Assembly: GCA_016714905.1 (NCBI GenBank)
Contig: JADKBW010000005.1
Span: forward strand, 132,415-196,414
DNA length: 64,000 bases
Reading direction: 5' to 3'
From: Flavobacterium sp.
Lineage (GTDB): Bacteria; Bacteroidota; Bacteroidia; Flavobacteriales; Flavobacteriaceae
Below are positions 33,967 through 43,773 of the stretch, piece after piece. Below the pieces are notes generated by a model. It did no database searches and was not told the origin of the DNA. It was given only the letters and a program-made list of their open reading frames with translations. The stretch's first letter is position 1. Every line of letters begins with the position of its first letter. Made by a program: the position numbers and the translations under genes.

Positions 33967-34422
33967 ATGCAATCAATCGCAAAAAAACCTCTTGAGTATA
34001 TTGAAAGTTTATCCGAAGATCGAAAAGAAGCGATTCTGAAAATTCGAAGCGCCATCTTCCAAAATCTTCCCAAAGGATTTGAAGAAGTGATGAATTATGG
34101 CATGTTAGGTTATGTTGTTCCGCATTCCATTTATCCCAACGGTTATCATTGTGACCCAAAACTGCCGTTGCCATTCATGGGACTTGCTTCACAAAAAAAT
34201 AATATCTCGTTCTATCATATGGGAATTTATGCGGAACCACAATTGTTAGATTGGTTTATTTCGGAATATCCAAAGCATGTAAAATCCAAGTTAGATATGG
34301 GAAAGAGTTGCATTCGTTTTAAGAAGATGAACGAAATTCCGTTTGCGCTTATTGGCGAATTGGTTGGTAAATTAACTCCAGAAAAGTGGATTGAATTATA
34401 CGAATCTACCTTCCGAAAATAG
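33967..34422 (+). CDS. DUF1801 protein
   Basis: This 151-residue soluble protein belongs to the DUF1801 (YdhG-like) family: PLEYIESLSEDRKEAILKIR at the start, FEEVMNYGMLGY and LPLPFMGLASQKNNISFYHMG in the middle, and SCIRFKKMNEIPFALIGEL at the end. The fold is known and the function is not. It is a single gene that ends two bases from the convergent DUF892 gene. Confidence 0.85.
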   Translation: MQSIAKKPLEYIESLSEDRKEAILKIRSAIFQNLPKGFEEVMNYGMLGYVVPHSIYPNGYHCDPKLPLPFMGLASQKNNISFYHMGIYAEPQLLDWFISEYPKHVKSKLDMGKSCIRFKKMNEIPFALIGELVGKLTPEKWIELYESTFRK

Positions 34423-34424
34423 AT

Positions 34425-35000
34425 TTATGCAATTGAATCAGGACTATAGAACTGAATTGTGTTCGCTATTTTTGCCAATCGCATTTGGGCTACTTTTTCT
34501 TCATTGAGAGACTTTTCAAATAATTCAAACAATTTACTTTCTTTTAAGTTCTCCGCATATACTGTCAATATGCTGTACGACGCAATTTCGTAGTGCTCTA
34601 TCTTGTGCAAGGAAAGAATGATTCCAGCGTCTCGAATCATGCCGAACTTCGTAATTTCTATCATGCTATCGAGTTCAGCGACCATGGCGTCGATGGCATC
34701 ACACTGTGCAAGAACCGCATTTTCTTTCAGCAAATCAAATGATTCTTCGATCCGCAGCACTTGTTTTTGAGTGTCTTCTTGATGGATGTGGATGGCTTCA
34801 ATTAATTCAAAATTACAAGAGTTTTTGATGATTTTAGGGAAAGACTTTGCTACGACTTTTTCGACGTAATACATCGATTTGAGTTCTTGTATAAATAGGT
34901 CACGAAGTCCGGCTTCGCCCTGAAACTTTGGTTTAATCAATTTGATTTCACTTTCCTTTTTCCTAGGAAAATTCTCGTCTGATTTTCTAGCATGCTCCAT
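34425..35000 (-). CDS. DUF892 ferritin-like (YciF-type) protein
   Basis: This 191-residue protein has an all-alpha, ferritin-like domain from about residue 28: LRDLFIQELKSMYYVEKVV is the family start, with later Glu/His positions in IHIHQEDTQKQVLRIEESF and KIEHYEIASY that would bind a di-metal centre. The 27-residue charged N-terminal extension is variable. YciF-type proteins are associated with stress responses in enterobacteria. A candidate -7 box TACTTTTG lies on the minus strand at 35040-35033. Confidence 0.85.
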   Translation of the reverse strand: MEHARKSDENFPRKKESEIKLIKPKFQGEAGLRDLFIQELKSMYYVEKVVAKSFPKIIKNSCNFELIEAIHIHQEDTQKQVLRIEESFDLLKENAVLAQCDAIDAMVAELDSMIEITKFGMIRDAGIILSLHKIEHYEIASYSILTVYAENLKESKLFELFEKSLNEEKVAQMRLAKIANTIQFYSPDSIA

Positions 35001-35311
35001 AACAATTCAATTTAGTAATTAAAAAAAAGACTCAAAAGTAAATTTTGGGGTTAAAATTGACTCAATCACCATGTACAAACAATCAGCCAAATTAGTCGTT
35101 AATACTTACTGAAAAAAAAATATCCGACGAACAGCGTCAAACTTTAACAGATTGAAGAGTTTTATCGATAGTTTCCATTGAATAACAATACTTTACGTAT
35201 TTAATCGTCAAAGTACAACAGCTCATCTATTTTATTAGCTATTTGATAAAGTTTTTCGTAACTTTAAAGTACCCAAGTCGTAAGTGATTAATTAATTTAA
35301 GTAAACATATT
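35001..35311. other. Intergenic stretch without a recognised feature
   Basis: This is AT-rich DNA between the divergent DUF892 gene and the secreted protein at 35312. Apart from the candidate -7 box near 35033-35040 on the minus strand, I see no hairpin followed by a T run, no open frame of note and no repeat. Confidence 0.5.
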
Positions 35312-35698
35312 ATGTACACTCGGGTTAGATTACTTCAGGTCATTTTATTTTTTCTCATTCAGTCCTCTTTTGCTCAAATTCAATTAGAAACGGTTTATGT
35401 TTCTCGGAATAAAACCACTAAAGCTATTCCTGCTGTGCGGTATTATTATTATCCGAACTTACAAGCATATTATGATATCTGTACCGCGCGCTACCTTTAT
35501 ATGAAAGATGGTGAGTGGATTACAGCAGAGCACATCGCTCCAAATTATAGAGGATATAGTTTGTATAATAGTAATTACATCTTATTGGAGGGTTTTACCA
35601 ATGATGAACCGTATTTGCTGATTAATGAGCATAAGAAAAAATATCCCGCTAATTATTCTAGCAAGAGAAGAAAGGACAATGCTTTGGTCCAAAAATAA
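35312..35698 (+). CDS. Small secreted protein, unrecognised
   Basis: This 128-residue protein has a signal peptide ending at SSFAQ (about residue 21). The mature part is rich in tyrosine (RYYYYPNLQAYYD, YRGYSLYNSNYI) and ends in a strongly basic tail (KKKYPANYSSKRRKDN). No motif is recognised and it has no close neighbours on its strand. It is probably periplasmic or at the surface. Confidence 0.6.
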   Translation: MYTRVRLLQVILFFLIQSSFAQIQLETVYVSRNKTTKAIPAVRYYYYPNLQAYYDICTARYLYMKDGEWITAEHIAPNYRGYSLYNSNYILLEGFTNDEPYLLINEHKKKYPANYSSKRRKDNALVQK

Positions 35699-35706
35699 TT
35701 GCTATT

Positions 35707-36852
35707 TTATTGAGGCTTCGATGTCGCCCAAAGAGAGCAATATTTTGAAGCGACTGCAATGTGATGGTGTTCTTTCTCAACGAATTTTCGCGCCCTCTTT
35801 CCAATTTCAATAATTTCATTGGGATTTTCAATTAATCGGCTAAGTTGGTCTACCAAATAATTTACATCTGGACGGGCATTAATATTAACAAGCTCGCGGA
35901 GTCCGTAGTAGTCGTAAAATTCTTTTTCGGCGCAGGTAAATACAACTTTTCCTTTGGCCATGGCTTCAAGCGCGTGAAATCCTTGATCGTAGCCATACAC
36001 CATATCTAATAGAATGTGCGCCTTATCGTACATTTCGATGTATTGAATGTAAGGTACGCTTCGGGTTGTGATAATTTCAACTTGAGTGGGGTATTTTTTT
36101 TCAATAACGGCAAGCGCTTTTTCAAAATAATCATTCCCTTTTTTATAATAACTTTCAGTATTAATGCCGTGAAAAATTACAATTTTACTGCTAATTTCAT
36201 TTTCGACGTAGCTTATTTTGTCCGTATTTATCGGATTTGGAATCATACCCAAATATTGAACTTGCTTTTGCATAGGAATATGATAATCGATGTCAGAAGC
36301 AATGACGCCTTGAATATTTTGATAAATATAATCATGGGTCTTTTTAAACGATTTCTTACGAAATTTCAATACACCATCGAAATTTTCAGGACTAATCTTT
36401 CCTTCCAAATAGGGTGGAAGCAGTGACATAAAAGATGGGTTGTCGAAATAGTATTTTACCGTCGTATAATCCGTCCCACAGCACATGAGAAATACTTTTT
36501 TATTGTTTTCGAAAAGAAATTGCAACATTTTCTTTTCATAAAAATAACCACAATAAAAGCTATTTTCATTGATCAGTTGAACCACATCAAAGTTCGATAA
36601 TTGATTGCTGTATGATTTGAACTGCCGATAAGTAAACCATGACGTGATATTAAAGCCCGTGAGCTTATAGAGCAACATTTTGATTTTTTTTAGAAACCCA
36701 GAATTCCATTTTTGATGGAGTGGTAAATCGACAGGAAATTTTTTAAAACCGTCGTTAAATCCCATGATGACAACCCGGTGACCCAATTGCTCTAGTCCTT
36801 CTTTTAAGGAATTGTGAAGTCGACTATATTCTCCGACGAGTAGAATGTTCAT
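35707..36852 (-). CDS. Glycosyltransferase, GT-B fold
   Basis: This 381-residue protein starts with the GT-B N-terminal pattern MNILLVGEYSRLHNSLKEGL. The C-terminal nucleotide-sugar site is indicated by IVIFHGINTESYYKKGNDYF (near 225) and by YDQGFHALEAMAKGKVVFT, equivalent to the E-x7-E region of GT4 enzymes. It should transfer a sugar to a surface glycan or lipid carrier. It is divergent from the GT4 gene at 36895; the 42-base gap holds a shared palindromic promoter. Confidence 0.85.
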   Translation of the reverse strand: MNILLVGEYSRLHNSLKEGLEQLGHRVVIMGFNDGFKKFPVDLPLHQKWNSGFLKKIKMLLYKLTGFNITSWFTYRQFKSYSNQLSNFDVVQLINENSFYCGYFYEKKMLQFLFENNKKVFLMCCGTDYTTVKYYFDNPSFMSLLPPYLEGKISPENFDGVLKFRKKSFKKTHDYIYQNIQGVIASDIDYHIPMQKQVQYLGMIPNPINTDKISYVENEISSKIVIFHGINTESYYKKGNDYFEKALAVIEKKYPTQVEIITTRSVPYIQYIEMYDKAHILLDMVYGYDQGFHALEAMAKGKVVFTCAEKEFYDYYGLRELVNINARPDVNYLVDQLSRLIENPNEIIEIGKRARKFVEKEHHHIAVASKYCSLWATSKPQ

Positions 36853-36859
36853 ATATTGT

Positions 36860-36876
36860 TATATTTGACAAATATA
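36860..36876. promoter_or_regulatory. Palindromic divergent promoter between two glycosyltransferase genes
   Basis: TATATTTGACAAATATA is a perfect 17-bp palindrome. Read on either strand it begins with TATATTTG, a Bacteroidota -7 box, so each direction has a -7 element pointing at its own gene. No good -33 TTG is found at 19 bases on either side. Confidence 0.6.
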
Positions 36877-36894
36877 TTTACTATTTGACAATTA

Positions 36895-37980
36895 ATGGAT
36901 AACGCCAAAATTAAAATTGCTATTGTTTCCTTTTCATTAGGAACCGGTGGAGCTGAGCGTTTTGCCGTAGCACTGAGTACCATGCTCGAAAGTATTGATT
37001 ATGAAGTGCACCATATTATTGTAAATAATGTAGTTGATTATTCATTTTCGGGTAAACTATACAACCTCGGAGCACTTTGTGAACATAGTTCTTGGATGCC
37101 TAAAAAAATTAAGAAGGGATTGTTGTTAAAAAAGTACTTAGAGCGCGAAGGAATTGGTATTGTCATCGACAATAGAACGCGTAATAGCTTTTTGAGAGAT
37201 TGGTTTGCAAATTTGATTTATGGAAAAAGGAAAGTGTATTTTATGATCCACAGTTTTTATTTGCAAAATTACCTTCCTAAATCTGTATTTCTTGCCACTA
37301 AATTATACCAAAAAGCAGTTCGAATCGTATGTGTTTCGAAAAGTATCGAGGAGCAAGTGAATCAACAATATGGACTAAAAAACACGATTACGATTTACAA
37401 TCCGATTAAGTCGATTACAGTTGAAGCACCAATAGAGATCGCTGTTCCAGAAAATTACATTTTGTTTTATGGCAGGTTAGAGGATGCGGTTAAGAACTTT
37501 AGCTTGTTATTCAATGCATTTTTCCAATCAAAAATCTATGAACAAGGGATTCATTTAGTCATTATGGGTGATGGAAGTTCGGAAGCACGCATTCATGAAT
37601 TGATTGCCGAACTCGAATTGGAAAATTACGTCACCATGATCCCATTTCAAAAAGATCCGTTTGCAATTGTAAAGCTGGCAAAGTTTACAGTCTTAACTAG
37701 TTACTACGAAGGATTTCCGATGTCTGTAATCGAATCACTTGCCTTGGGTACTCCAGTTGTTTCAGTCGACTGCAACTCTGGTCCGAGAGAGGTTATTGTC
37801 AACGAAAAAAACGGCTTGCTCGTCGAAAATCACAATGTATCAAAATTGAGTGATGCGATGAGTAGATTTGTTCATGACGAAGTATTGTATCGTGTTTGTA
37901 AAGAAAATGCCGCCGCAAGTGTCGCTCATTTGTCGCTTGAAAAAATTGCAGCACAGTGGAAAGAAATACTAGAAGAATAA
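36895..37980 (+). CDS. GT4-family glycosyltransferase
   Basis: This 361-residue protein opens with KIAIVSFSLGTGGAERFAVA, the nucleotide-binding start of GT4 enzymes. The donor site is seen in NYILFYGRLEDAVKNFSLLF (about residue 190), VIMGDGSS, and YYEGFPMSVIESLALGTPVVS with the E-x7-E pair. It is probably a retaining hexosyltransferase of a surface polysaccharide or lipid. It converges with the GT2 gene, whose stop is immediately adjacent. Confidence 0.9.
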   Translation: MDNAKIKIAIVSFSLGTGGAERFAVALSTMLESIDYEVHHIIVNNVVDYSFSGKLYNLGALCEHSSWMPKKIKKGLLLKKYLEREGIGIVIDNRTRNSFLRDWFANLIYGKRKVYFMIHSFYLQNYLPKSVFLATKLYQKAVRIVCVSKSIEEQVNQQYGLKNTITIYNPIKSITVEAPIEIAVPENYILFYGRLEDAVKNFSLLFNAFFQSKIYEQGIHLVIMGDGSSEARIHELIAELELENYVTMIPFQKDPFAIVKLAKFTVLTSYYEGFPMSVIESLALGTPVVSVDCNSGPREVIVNEKNGLLVENHNVSKLSDAMSRFVHDEVLYRVCKENAAASVAHLSLEKIAAQWKEILEE

Positions 37981-38904
37981 TTAAAATGCGGAATTTCGGA
38001 GTTTAAGACTGACCAAAAGGAGATCAAATTGAATCAGGAATTGCAGAACAATTTTGGGTAATTCTAATAAGATGCGTTTTTTTAGCGTAAGGTTTTTTCG
38101 ATCAATTTTCTCGTAGAAAACTGCAAAATTCTTTTGGTCATCGATCAATTTCGCTCTAATTGCAAAGGAGAATACATTCAGATCTATAAATTTCTTCAGC
38201 TTTGGATTTGTTTTTTCAGCAGTTTCAAATTTCGAGAAATTCATTTTCTGGTTAAGATATTCTCTCTTTTTTGAAAGGCTTTTCGGATCATAAACATATC
38301 GCGCAAGAATCTTCCACGAAAACACCACCGGATATTCCAATCCCATTCGGATCCACATGTCGGTGTCTTGTCCACTTTTGATTGCAGTATCAAAATTGCC
38401 AACTTTTTCAAAGACACTACGATGAAAAGCGGCACATGAAGTGCAAATTACCGTTGTTTTCATACTGGCATCAAAGTAATTGACGATTTCAAGATCACCT
38501 GATTTTTCTATTGAATATTGTGCAGGAAAGACCACTTTTTGTGTTTCTACTTCGATAGCAGCAGAAAAAATTCGATGATTGGGAAACCTACCGATAGCCG
38601 ACGCCATTTCTTCCAGAAAATTGGGATACCAAAAATCATCAGCATCAATAAAAGTAATAAAATTTGCCGTCGCCTTTGTTATCCCGAAGTTTCGTGCACT
38701 CGATGCGCCTCCATTTTCTTTCGAAAAATACTTGATGCGTTCGTCCGAAAACTTTTTGATTTTTGATTCACTTTGGTCCGTTGAACCGTCATTAACCAAT
38801 ATCAATTCGAAATCTGAAAAACTTTGATTCAGCACGCTTTTTAGGGTACTTTCGATGAAGTTCTCTTTATTGTAAACGGGTATGATGACAGAAAAATAAG
38901 GCAT
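37981..38904 (-). CDS. GT2-family glycosyltransferase
   Basis: This 307-residue GT-A enzyme has FSVIIPVYNKENFIESTL at the start, the first Asp in LILVNDGSTDQSE, and the metal-binding DxD as TFIDADDFWYP near residue 90. The acceptor-side QDTDMWIRMGLEYPVVF lies near 185. The C-terminal hydrophobic segment (IVLQFLIQFDLLLVSL) may associate with the membrane. It lies end to end with another GT2 gene on the same strand (its start touches that stop), so the two plus ftsE form one transcription unit. Confidence 0.9.
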   Translation of the reverse strand: MPYFSVIIPVYNKENFIESTLKSVLNQSFSDFELILVNDGSTDQSESKIKKFSDERIKYFSKENGGASSARNFGITKATANFITFIDADDFWYPNFLEEMASAIGRFPNHRIFSAAIEVETQKVVFPAQYSIEKSGDLEIVNYFDASMKTTVICTSCAAFHRSVFEKVGNFDTAIKSGQDTDMWIRMGLEYPVVFSWKILARYVYDPKSLSKKREYLNQKMNFSKFETAEKTNPKLKKFIDLNVFSFAIRAKLIDDQKNFAVFYEKIDRKNLTLKKRILLELPKIVLQFLIQFDLLLVSLKLRNSAF

Positions 38905-39800
38905 CTAAAATTTCTTTATGCTACAAAAATAGCCTAATTTGTATAAGTCAAATAGCAAAAGCGAGGGATTGTCTGAAATAAGATTCTTGCGAAGTTTTGG
39001 TTCTAGTAATTTAAACACAAACGCAACAGCGCCTCCTAACTTGAGTTGTAGTATGTTTTCTCTTAATCTGCTTAAAGCCGTTTGATACGGAGAGATTACT
39101 TGCTGTTCGATCAACTTGTTTAAGTTGTTTAGCGCTTTAAGATGTTTTTCTAGGAAGACCGCTGACTTTTCTAAATTGAGATGATACACAGAATTGTCAA
39201 GATGAAAGATTGTAATGTGATTTCTTTCTAATTCAGCAATAAAAACAAAATCTTCAAAGCCATAATCATAAATGGCGGAATTGAACGGATAATCTAGCAT
39301 TACTTGCTTTTTCATCAGAATATTAGATACAAGCGTTGTCTCGTAGCTTTTTTTCGTCTTTTGTGAACGGGAATTGCTTCTCTGGTTCTGCCGTAAATCC
39401 ACCGCAGTAATTCGTCTTTTTCAGGTCGTGCTTTTGTGTAGGCGATTCCTCCAAAAAAAACAGCGCCGTCATTCCGTTGAATACAATCTATATAGTTTTT
39501 TATAAATGCGGAAGTAGTCGGTATCGTGTCGCAGTCTAGAAATAGAATCCATGGATAGTTTGCCTTTTTACACAATGCATTTCTGTTTGCTCCTCGACCT
39601 AGATTGACATCATTTACTTGAAGAATACAGTGGGAAAGCGAAGTAATTTGTTGATTTAGTATACTAATTTCGACGTCTGTAGATGAATCATCGCCTACAA
39701 TAATTTCAAATGCAATTTTTTCATCTACTAACTGATGATGCAGTTCCTGTATTAGGGGAAATGTATTGTAATTGAAACTGGGAATTAAAATTGAGAGCAT
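38905..39800 (-). CDS. GT2-family glycosyltransferase, frameshifted
   Basis: Two overlapping frames (39800 down to 39315, and 39402 down to 38905) make one protein of about 298 residues. The first carries SILIPSFNYNTFPLIQEL, IVGDDSSTD, LGRGANRNALCKKA and the DxD-like LFLDCDTIP; the second carries the acceptor half (YPFNSAIYDYGFEDFVFIAEL) and the helical tail. Adding one base to the A7 run at about 39349-39355 joins ...KRRKK to SYETTLV. Its start shares a base with the ftsE stop (TAATG), so it is translationally coupled to ftsE. Confidence 0.85.
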
Positions 39801-40483
39801 TAAACTGTTCTTTGCACTACTTCAAACATTTTGTTATTCTCACATTTTAATGTCTTTGAAGGATATTTCATCAACAAGGCATAATCATGTGTCGCCATAA
39901 TTACAGTTTTACCATTCGAATTAATTTTACGCAACACTTCCATCACTTCAACACTCGTTTGTGGGTCTAAATTTCCAGTCGGCTCATCCGCCAGAATCAG
40001 TTCAGGATCGTTTAATAGTGCTCGAGCAATCGCGACACGTTGTTGTTCCCCACCAGATAATTGATGTGGCATCTTATCGGCAATCGATTTCAAATCCACT
40101 TTATCCAAAACTTCATCAATTTTTTGTTGCATTTCAGCTTCGTCTGTCCATCCAGTTGCTTTCAAAACAAAAAGCATATTTTCTTTGACGCTTCGATCTG
40201 GTAACAACTGAAAATCTTGAAAAACGATGCCTATTTTTCTTCGTAAATATGGAATCTTGTCGTCTTTTAATGCGGCTAAATCAAAATCAACGACACTGCC
40301 TTGGCCTTCTGTCAATGGCAAGTCTGCATATAAGGTTCTCATGAAACTACTTTTTCCCGAACCTGTTTTTCCAATGATGTAAATAAATTCACCATGATTG
40401 ACCTCTAGATTAATATTCGAAAGAATAACTCTATTTCCTTGGTAAATGCATACATCTCTTAAAAATAATACGGGTGTTGACAT
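39800..40483 (-). CDS. ftsE: Cell division ATP-binding protein FtsE
   Basis: This 227-residue ABC ATPase has Walker A GKTGSGKSS at residues 38-46, signature LSGGEQQRVAIARALL near 142, and Walker B LILADEPTGNLDP near 163. DEPTGNLDP and the Q-loop VFQDFQLLPD are typical of FtsE. With FtsX it regulates peptidoglycan hydrolases during division; ftsX is not adjacent. The downstream glycosyltransferase is coupled to it by TAATG, which is unusual for ftsE. A lipoprotein-export ATPase (LolD) is the closest alternative. Confidence 0.85.
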   Translation of the reverse strand: MSTPVLFLRDVCIYQGNRVILSNINLEVNHGEFIYIIGKTGSGKSSFMRTLYADLPLTEGQGSVVDFDLAALKDDKIPYLRRKIGIVFQDFQLLPDRSVKENMLFVLKATGWTDEAEMQQKIDEVLDKVDLKSIADKMPHQLSGGEQQRVAIARALLNDPELILADEPTGNLDPQTSVEVMEVLRKINSNGKTVIMATHDYALLMKYPSKTLKCENNKMFEVVQRTV

Positions 40484-40658
40484 GGTAAAATTGGTTTATG
40501 GCGTAAAAGTAATAAGATAACGTTGGCATTCAAAATTAATTTGAGAAGAATGCGAGTTAATTCTTATTTGTTAAAAAAGATGTTCATAATAAACACTTCT
40601 GGCATTCCGTTATAGCGTGGAGAATGAAATACATTTGAACATCTTAAAATCTGCGGTA

Positions 40659-43600
40659 ATGCATAAAAAAATCTGGCTTTTTATTGGAATTCTCTGTCTT
40701 GGATTTACGCCAATCGTGGCTCAAAAATCAGCAGTCTATACACACGAATTGGAAGAATATGATCGGGCTTTAGGATTGTATAAAGAATCGCAGTACCAAT
40801 CAGCACAAATTCTTTTTGACAAGATTATTTCTGAAAATAACGATGCCGAATTGCAATCGGATTGCGCCTACTATAGCGCCTACTGCGCGATTCGACTCAA
40901 TCAAGCGAACGCCGACGAACAAATGGAAAATTTTGTAAAAAATTATCCAACAAGTCCAAAGCAGAATCAGGCTTACGTAGAAGTGGCTCATTATTATTTT
41001 GAAGAAGGAAAGTTTCCTCAAGCGTTAGATTGGTTTGATAAAACAGACGAGAGTGCTTTGAGTTACCATGAATTAGACAAGTACAAATTCCAAAAAGGCT
41101 ATTGCTATTTTAGTGCGGGAAAGAAAAAAGAAGCCACGCCTTATTTTAATTCTGTTTTAAATTCAAAAGAATACGGTTCTCAAGCCAAGTATTATATGGG
41201 TTTTATGGCGTATGAAGGTGATAATTATAAAGAAGCAGCGAAGTATTTTGATGAGGTTTCAGGTGAAGAAAAATATAAGGAAAAGCTGTCTTATTTTCAG
41301 GCGGACATGAACTTCAAAGCGGGTAATTTTCAGAAAGCCATCGACTTAGGAATCGCTGCCATGCCAAAATCTTCAGCACAAGAAAAGTCAGAATTGAATA
41401 AGATTATTGGTGAAAGCTATTTCAATCTCAAGCAATATGACAATGCAATTCCGTATTTGAAAGAATATAAAGGCAAAAAAGGAAAATGGAATAACACCGA
41501 TTTCTATCAATTGGGTTTTGCATATTATCAGAAAAAAGACTACGAAAAGGCGATTCCACAATTTAATAAAATCATCGATGGTAAAGATGCTGTAGCGCAA
41601 AATGCTTATTATCACTTGGGTGAAAGCTACTTTAAAAGCGATTTGAAACAACAAGCTTTGAATGCTTTTAAGAACGCGTCTGAAATGACTTTTGATTTAA
41701 AAATTCAAGAAGATGCGAGTCTCAATTACGCGAAATTGAGTTATGATATCGGAAATTCGTACCAACCCGTTCCGGATGTGCTTTATGCATTTTTAGAGAA
41801 ATATCCCAATTCTCCGAGTAAACAGGAGGTCGAGACTTTATTAATTAATTCCTATATCACGGCGAAGAATTACAAAGGCGCATTAGAGGTTTTAGAGAAA
41901 AATAAAAACTTTGCCAATAAAGAAGCGTATCAAAAAGTCACGTTTTATCGTGGATTAGAATTGTATACTGATGGCAGTTATACCGAAGCGTTGGCTTTAT
42001 TCAAAAAATCGATTGGGGAACCAAAGAATGCAAAATTCCTAGCTCGAGCCACTTTTTGGAAAGGAGAAACCGAATTTGTTTTGGATAATTTCAGTGAATC
42101 CTTGAGCAGTTATAAGCAATTTATGGCGATGGGCGAGGCCAAGTCAACGCCGGAAAACAAAAATATCAACTATAATGTCGCTTACGATTATTTCAAATTG
42201 AAAGACTACGATCAAGCGGGTAACTATTTTCAAAATTATATTGATGTAGTAAAAGATGATAAGGTTCGTCTGAATGATGCTTATTTACGTTTGGCGGATA
42301 GCCGATTTGTAATGACGAAGTATTGGCCAGCGATGGATGCTTATAATAAAGTCATCGAATTGAAAAGTGTCGATGCTGATTATGCTGCTTTCCAAAAAGG
42401 AATCAGCTATGGATTTGTAGGAAAGAATGATCGGAAGATCGAGGATTTAAGCAAGTTTGTGACGACCTATCCAAAGTCGCAATACAAGGATGATGCGTTA
42501 TTTGAGTTGGCAAACACTTACGTTGCGCAAAAGAAAGACGACTTAGCAATTAAGACTTATGATCAATTGTTAACCGAATTTAAAAATGGTTCTTATTCAT
42601 CGAAAGCAATCTTGCGTCAGGGCTTGGTGTATTACAACGCTCAAAATGACACACAAGCGTTGCTGAAGTTAAAAAAGATTGCTGCTGAATATCCAAAAAG
42701 TCCGAGGCAATCGAAGCGGTTGCCACTGCGCGTTTGATTTATATGGATAATGGAAAAGTTGATGAATACGCGACTTGGGTAAAAACACTAGATTTCGTTT
42801 CGGTTTCAGATGCTGATTTGGACAATGATACTTATGAAGCGGCAGAAAAGCAATATCAGCAAGGGAACACCAAACAAGCCATTGCCAATTTGAGCGGATA
42901 TGTTTCGAAATTTCCAAACGGAATTCACGCTTTGAAAGCTAATTTTTATTTAGCGCAATCGTATTTTGCTGATGGAAACGCCAACAGTTCGATTCCCAAT
43001 TATGAGTATGTCATTGCTAAATCGAGAAACGAGTTTACTGAACAAGCGCTTGCTCGTTTGGCGGAAATTTATTTGAAAAAAGAAGATGCTGGCAAAACAA
43101 TCACCGTCTTAAAGCGATTGGAAACCGAAGCGGATTTTCCTCAAAACATCACGTTTGCACAATCCAATTTGATGAAAACGTATTACGAAGAAAAGGATTA
43201 TGCCAATGCAGTTGTTTATGCCGAAAAAGTCCTGACCAATCCAAAGATGGATGATAAAGTCAAGTCAGATGCGCAAATTATTATTGCACGGTCGGCAATT
43301 CAGACCAATGATGAAGTCAAAGCCCGCGCGGCTTATGCAAAATTATTGACCATCGCCAAAGGAGAATTGGCGGCAGAAGCACTGTATTATGATGCGTATT
43401 TTAAAAATAAAGATGGCAAGTTTGACGCTTCAAACACGGTGATTCAGAAATTATCGAAAGATTATTCTGGTTACAAGTATTTCGGTGCCAAAGGATTGAT
43501 TGTGATGGCGAAAAACTTTTATGCCTTGAAAGATAGTTTTCAGGCGACCTTTATCTTAGAGAGCGTCATCAAGAACTTTGGCAGTTTTCCGGATGTTGTT

Positions 43601-43672
43601 GAAGACGCACAACTTGAATTAGATAGTATTAAAACAAAAGAAGCCCAAACGAATTCATCGATACAAAACTAG
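40659..43672 (+). CDS. Large exported TPR protein, frameshifted
   Basis: Two frames (to 42737 and from 42734) together give about 1,004 residues. The start is the ATG at 40659, which yields a signal peptide (MHKKIWLFIGILCLGFTPIVAQ); the GTG at 40617 is too early. The rest is a long series of TPR and Sel1-like helical pairs, for example YDRALGLYKESQYQSAQILF, YKEAAKYFDEVSGEEKYKEK and YEKAIPQFNKIIDGKDAVAQ. Adding one G near 42705 restores KSPEAIEAVATARLIYMDNG. It probably forms a solenoid in the periplasm. The next gene is an outer-membrane barrel with which it may work. Confidence 0.82.
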
Positions 43673-43674
43673 AT

Positions 43675-43756
43675 AAGATAAAAGAACCAATAAGCTAGAA
43701 CCAAGAGTGCTGTGAAATAAGGGTTTAGTCTTGACTCTTGCTTCTTGACTCTTTTC
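43675..43756. repeat. Inverted heptad arrays between the TPR and barrel genes
   Basis: Five tandem 7-bp units of AAGATAA/AAGAACC type run from 43675 to 43709. After a spacer of 19 bases, four units of TCTTGAC/TCTTGCT type run from 43729 to 43756. The cores AAGA and TCTT are complementary, so a transcript would fold back. Unit sequences differ from those in the fad operon but the design is the same. Confidence 0.85.
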
Positions 43757-43773
43757 TCTAAAAAATACAAACT

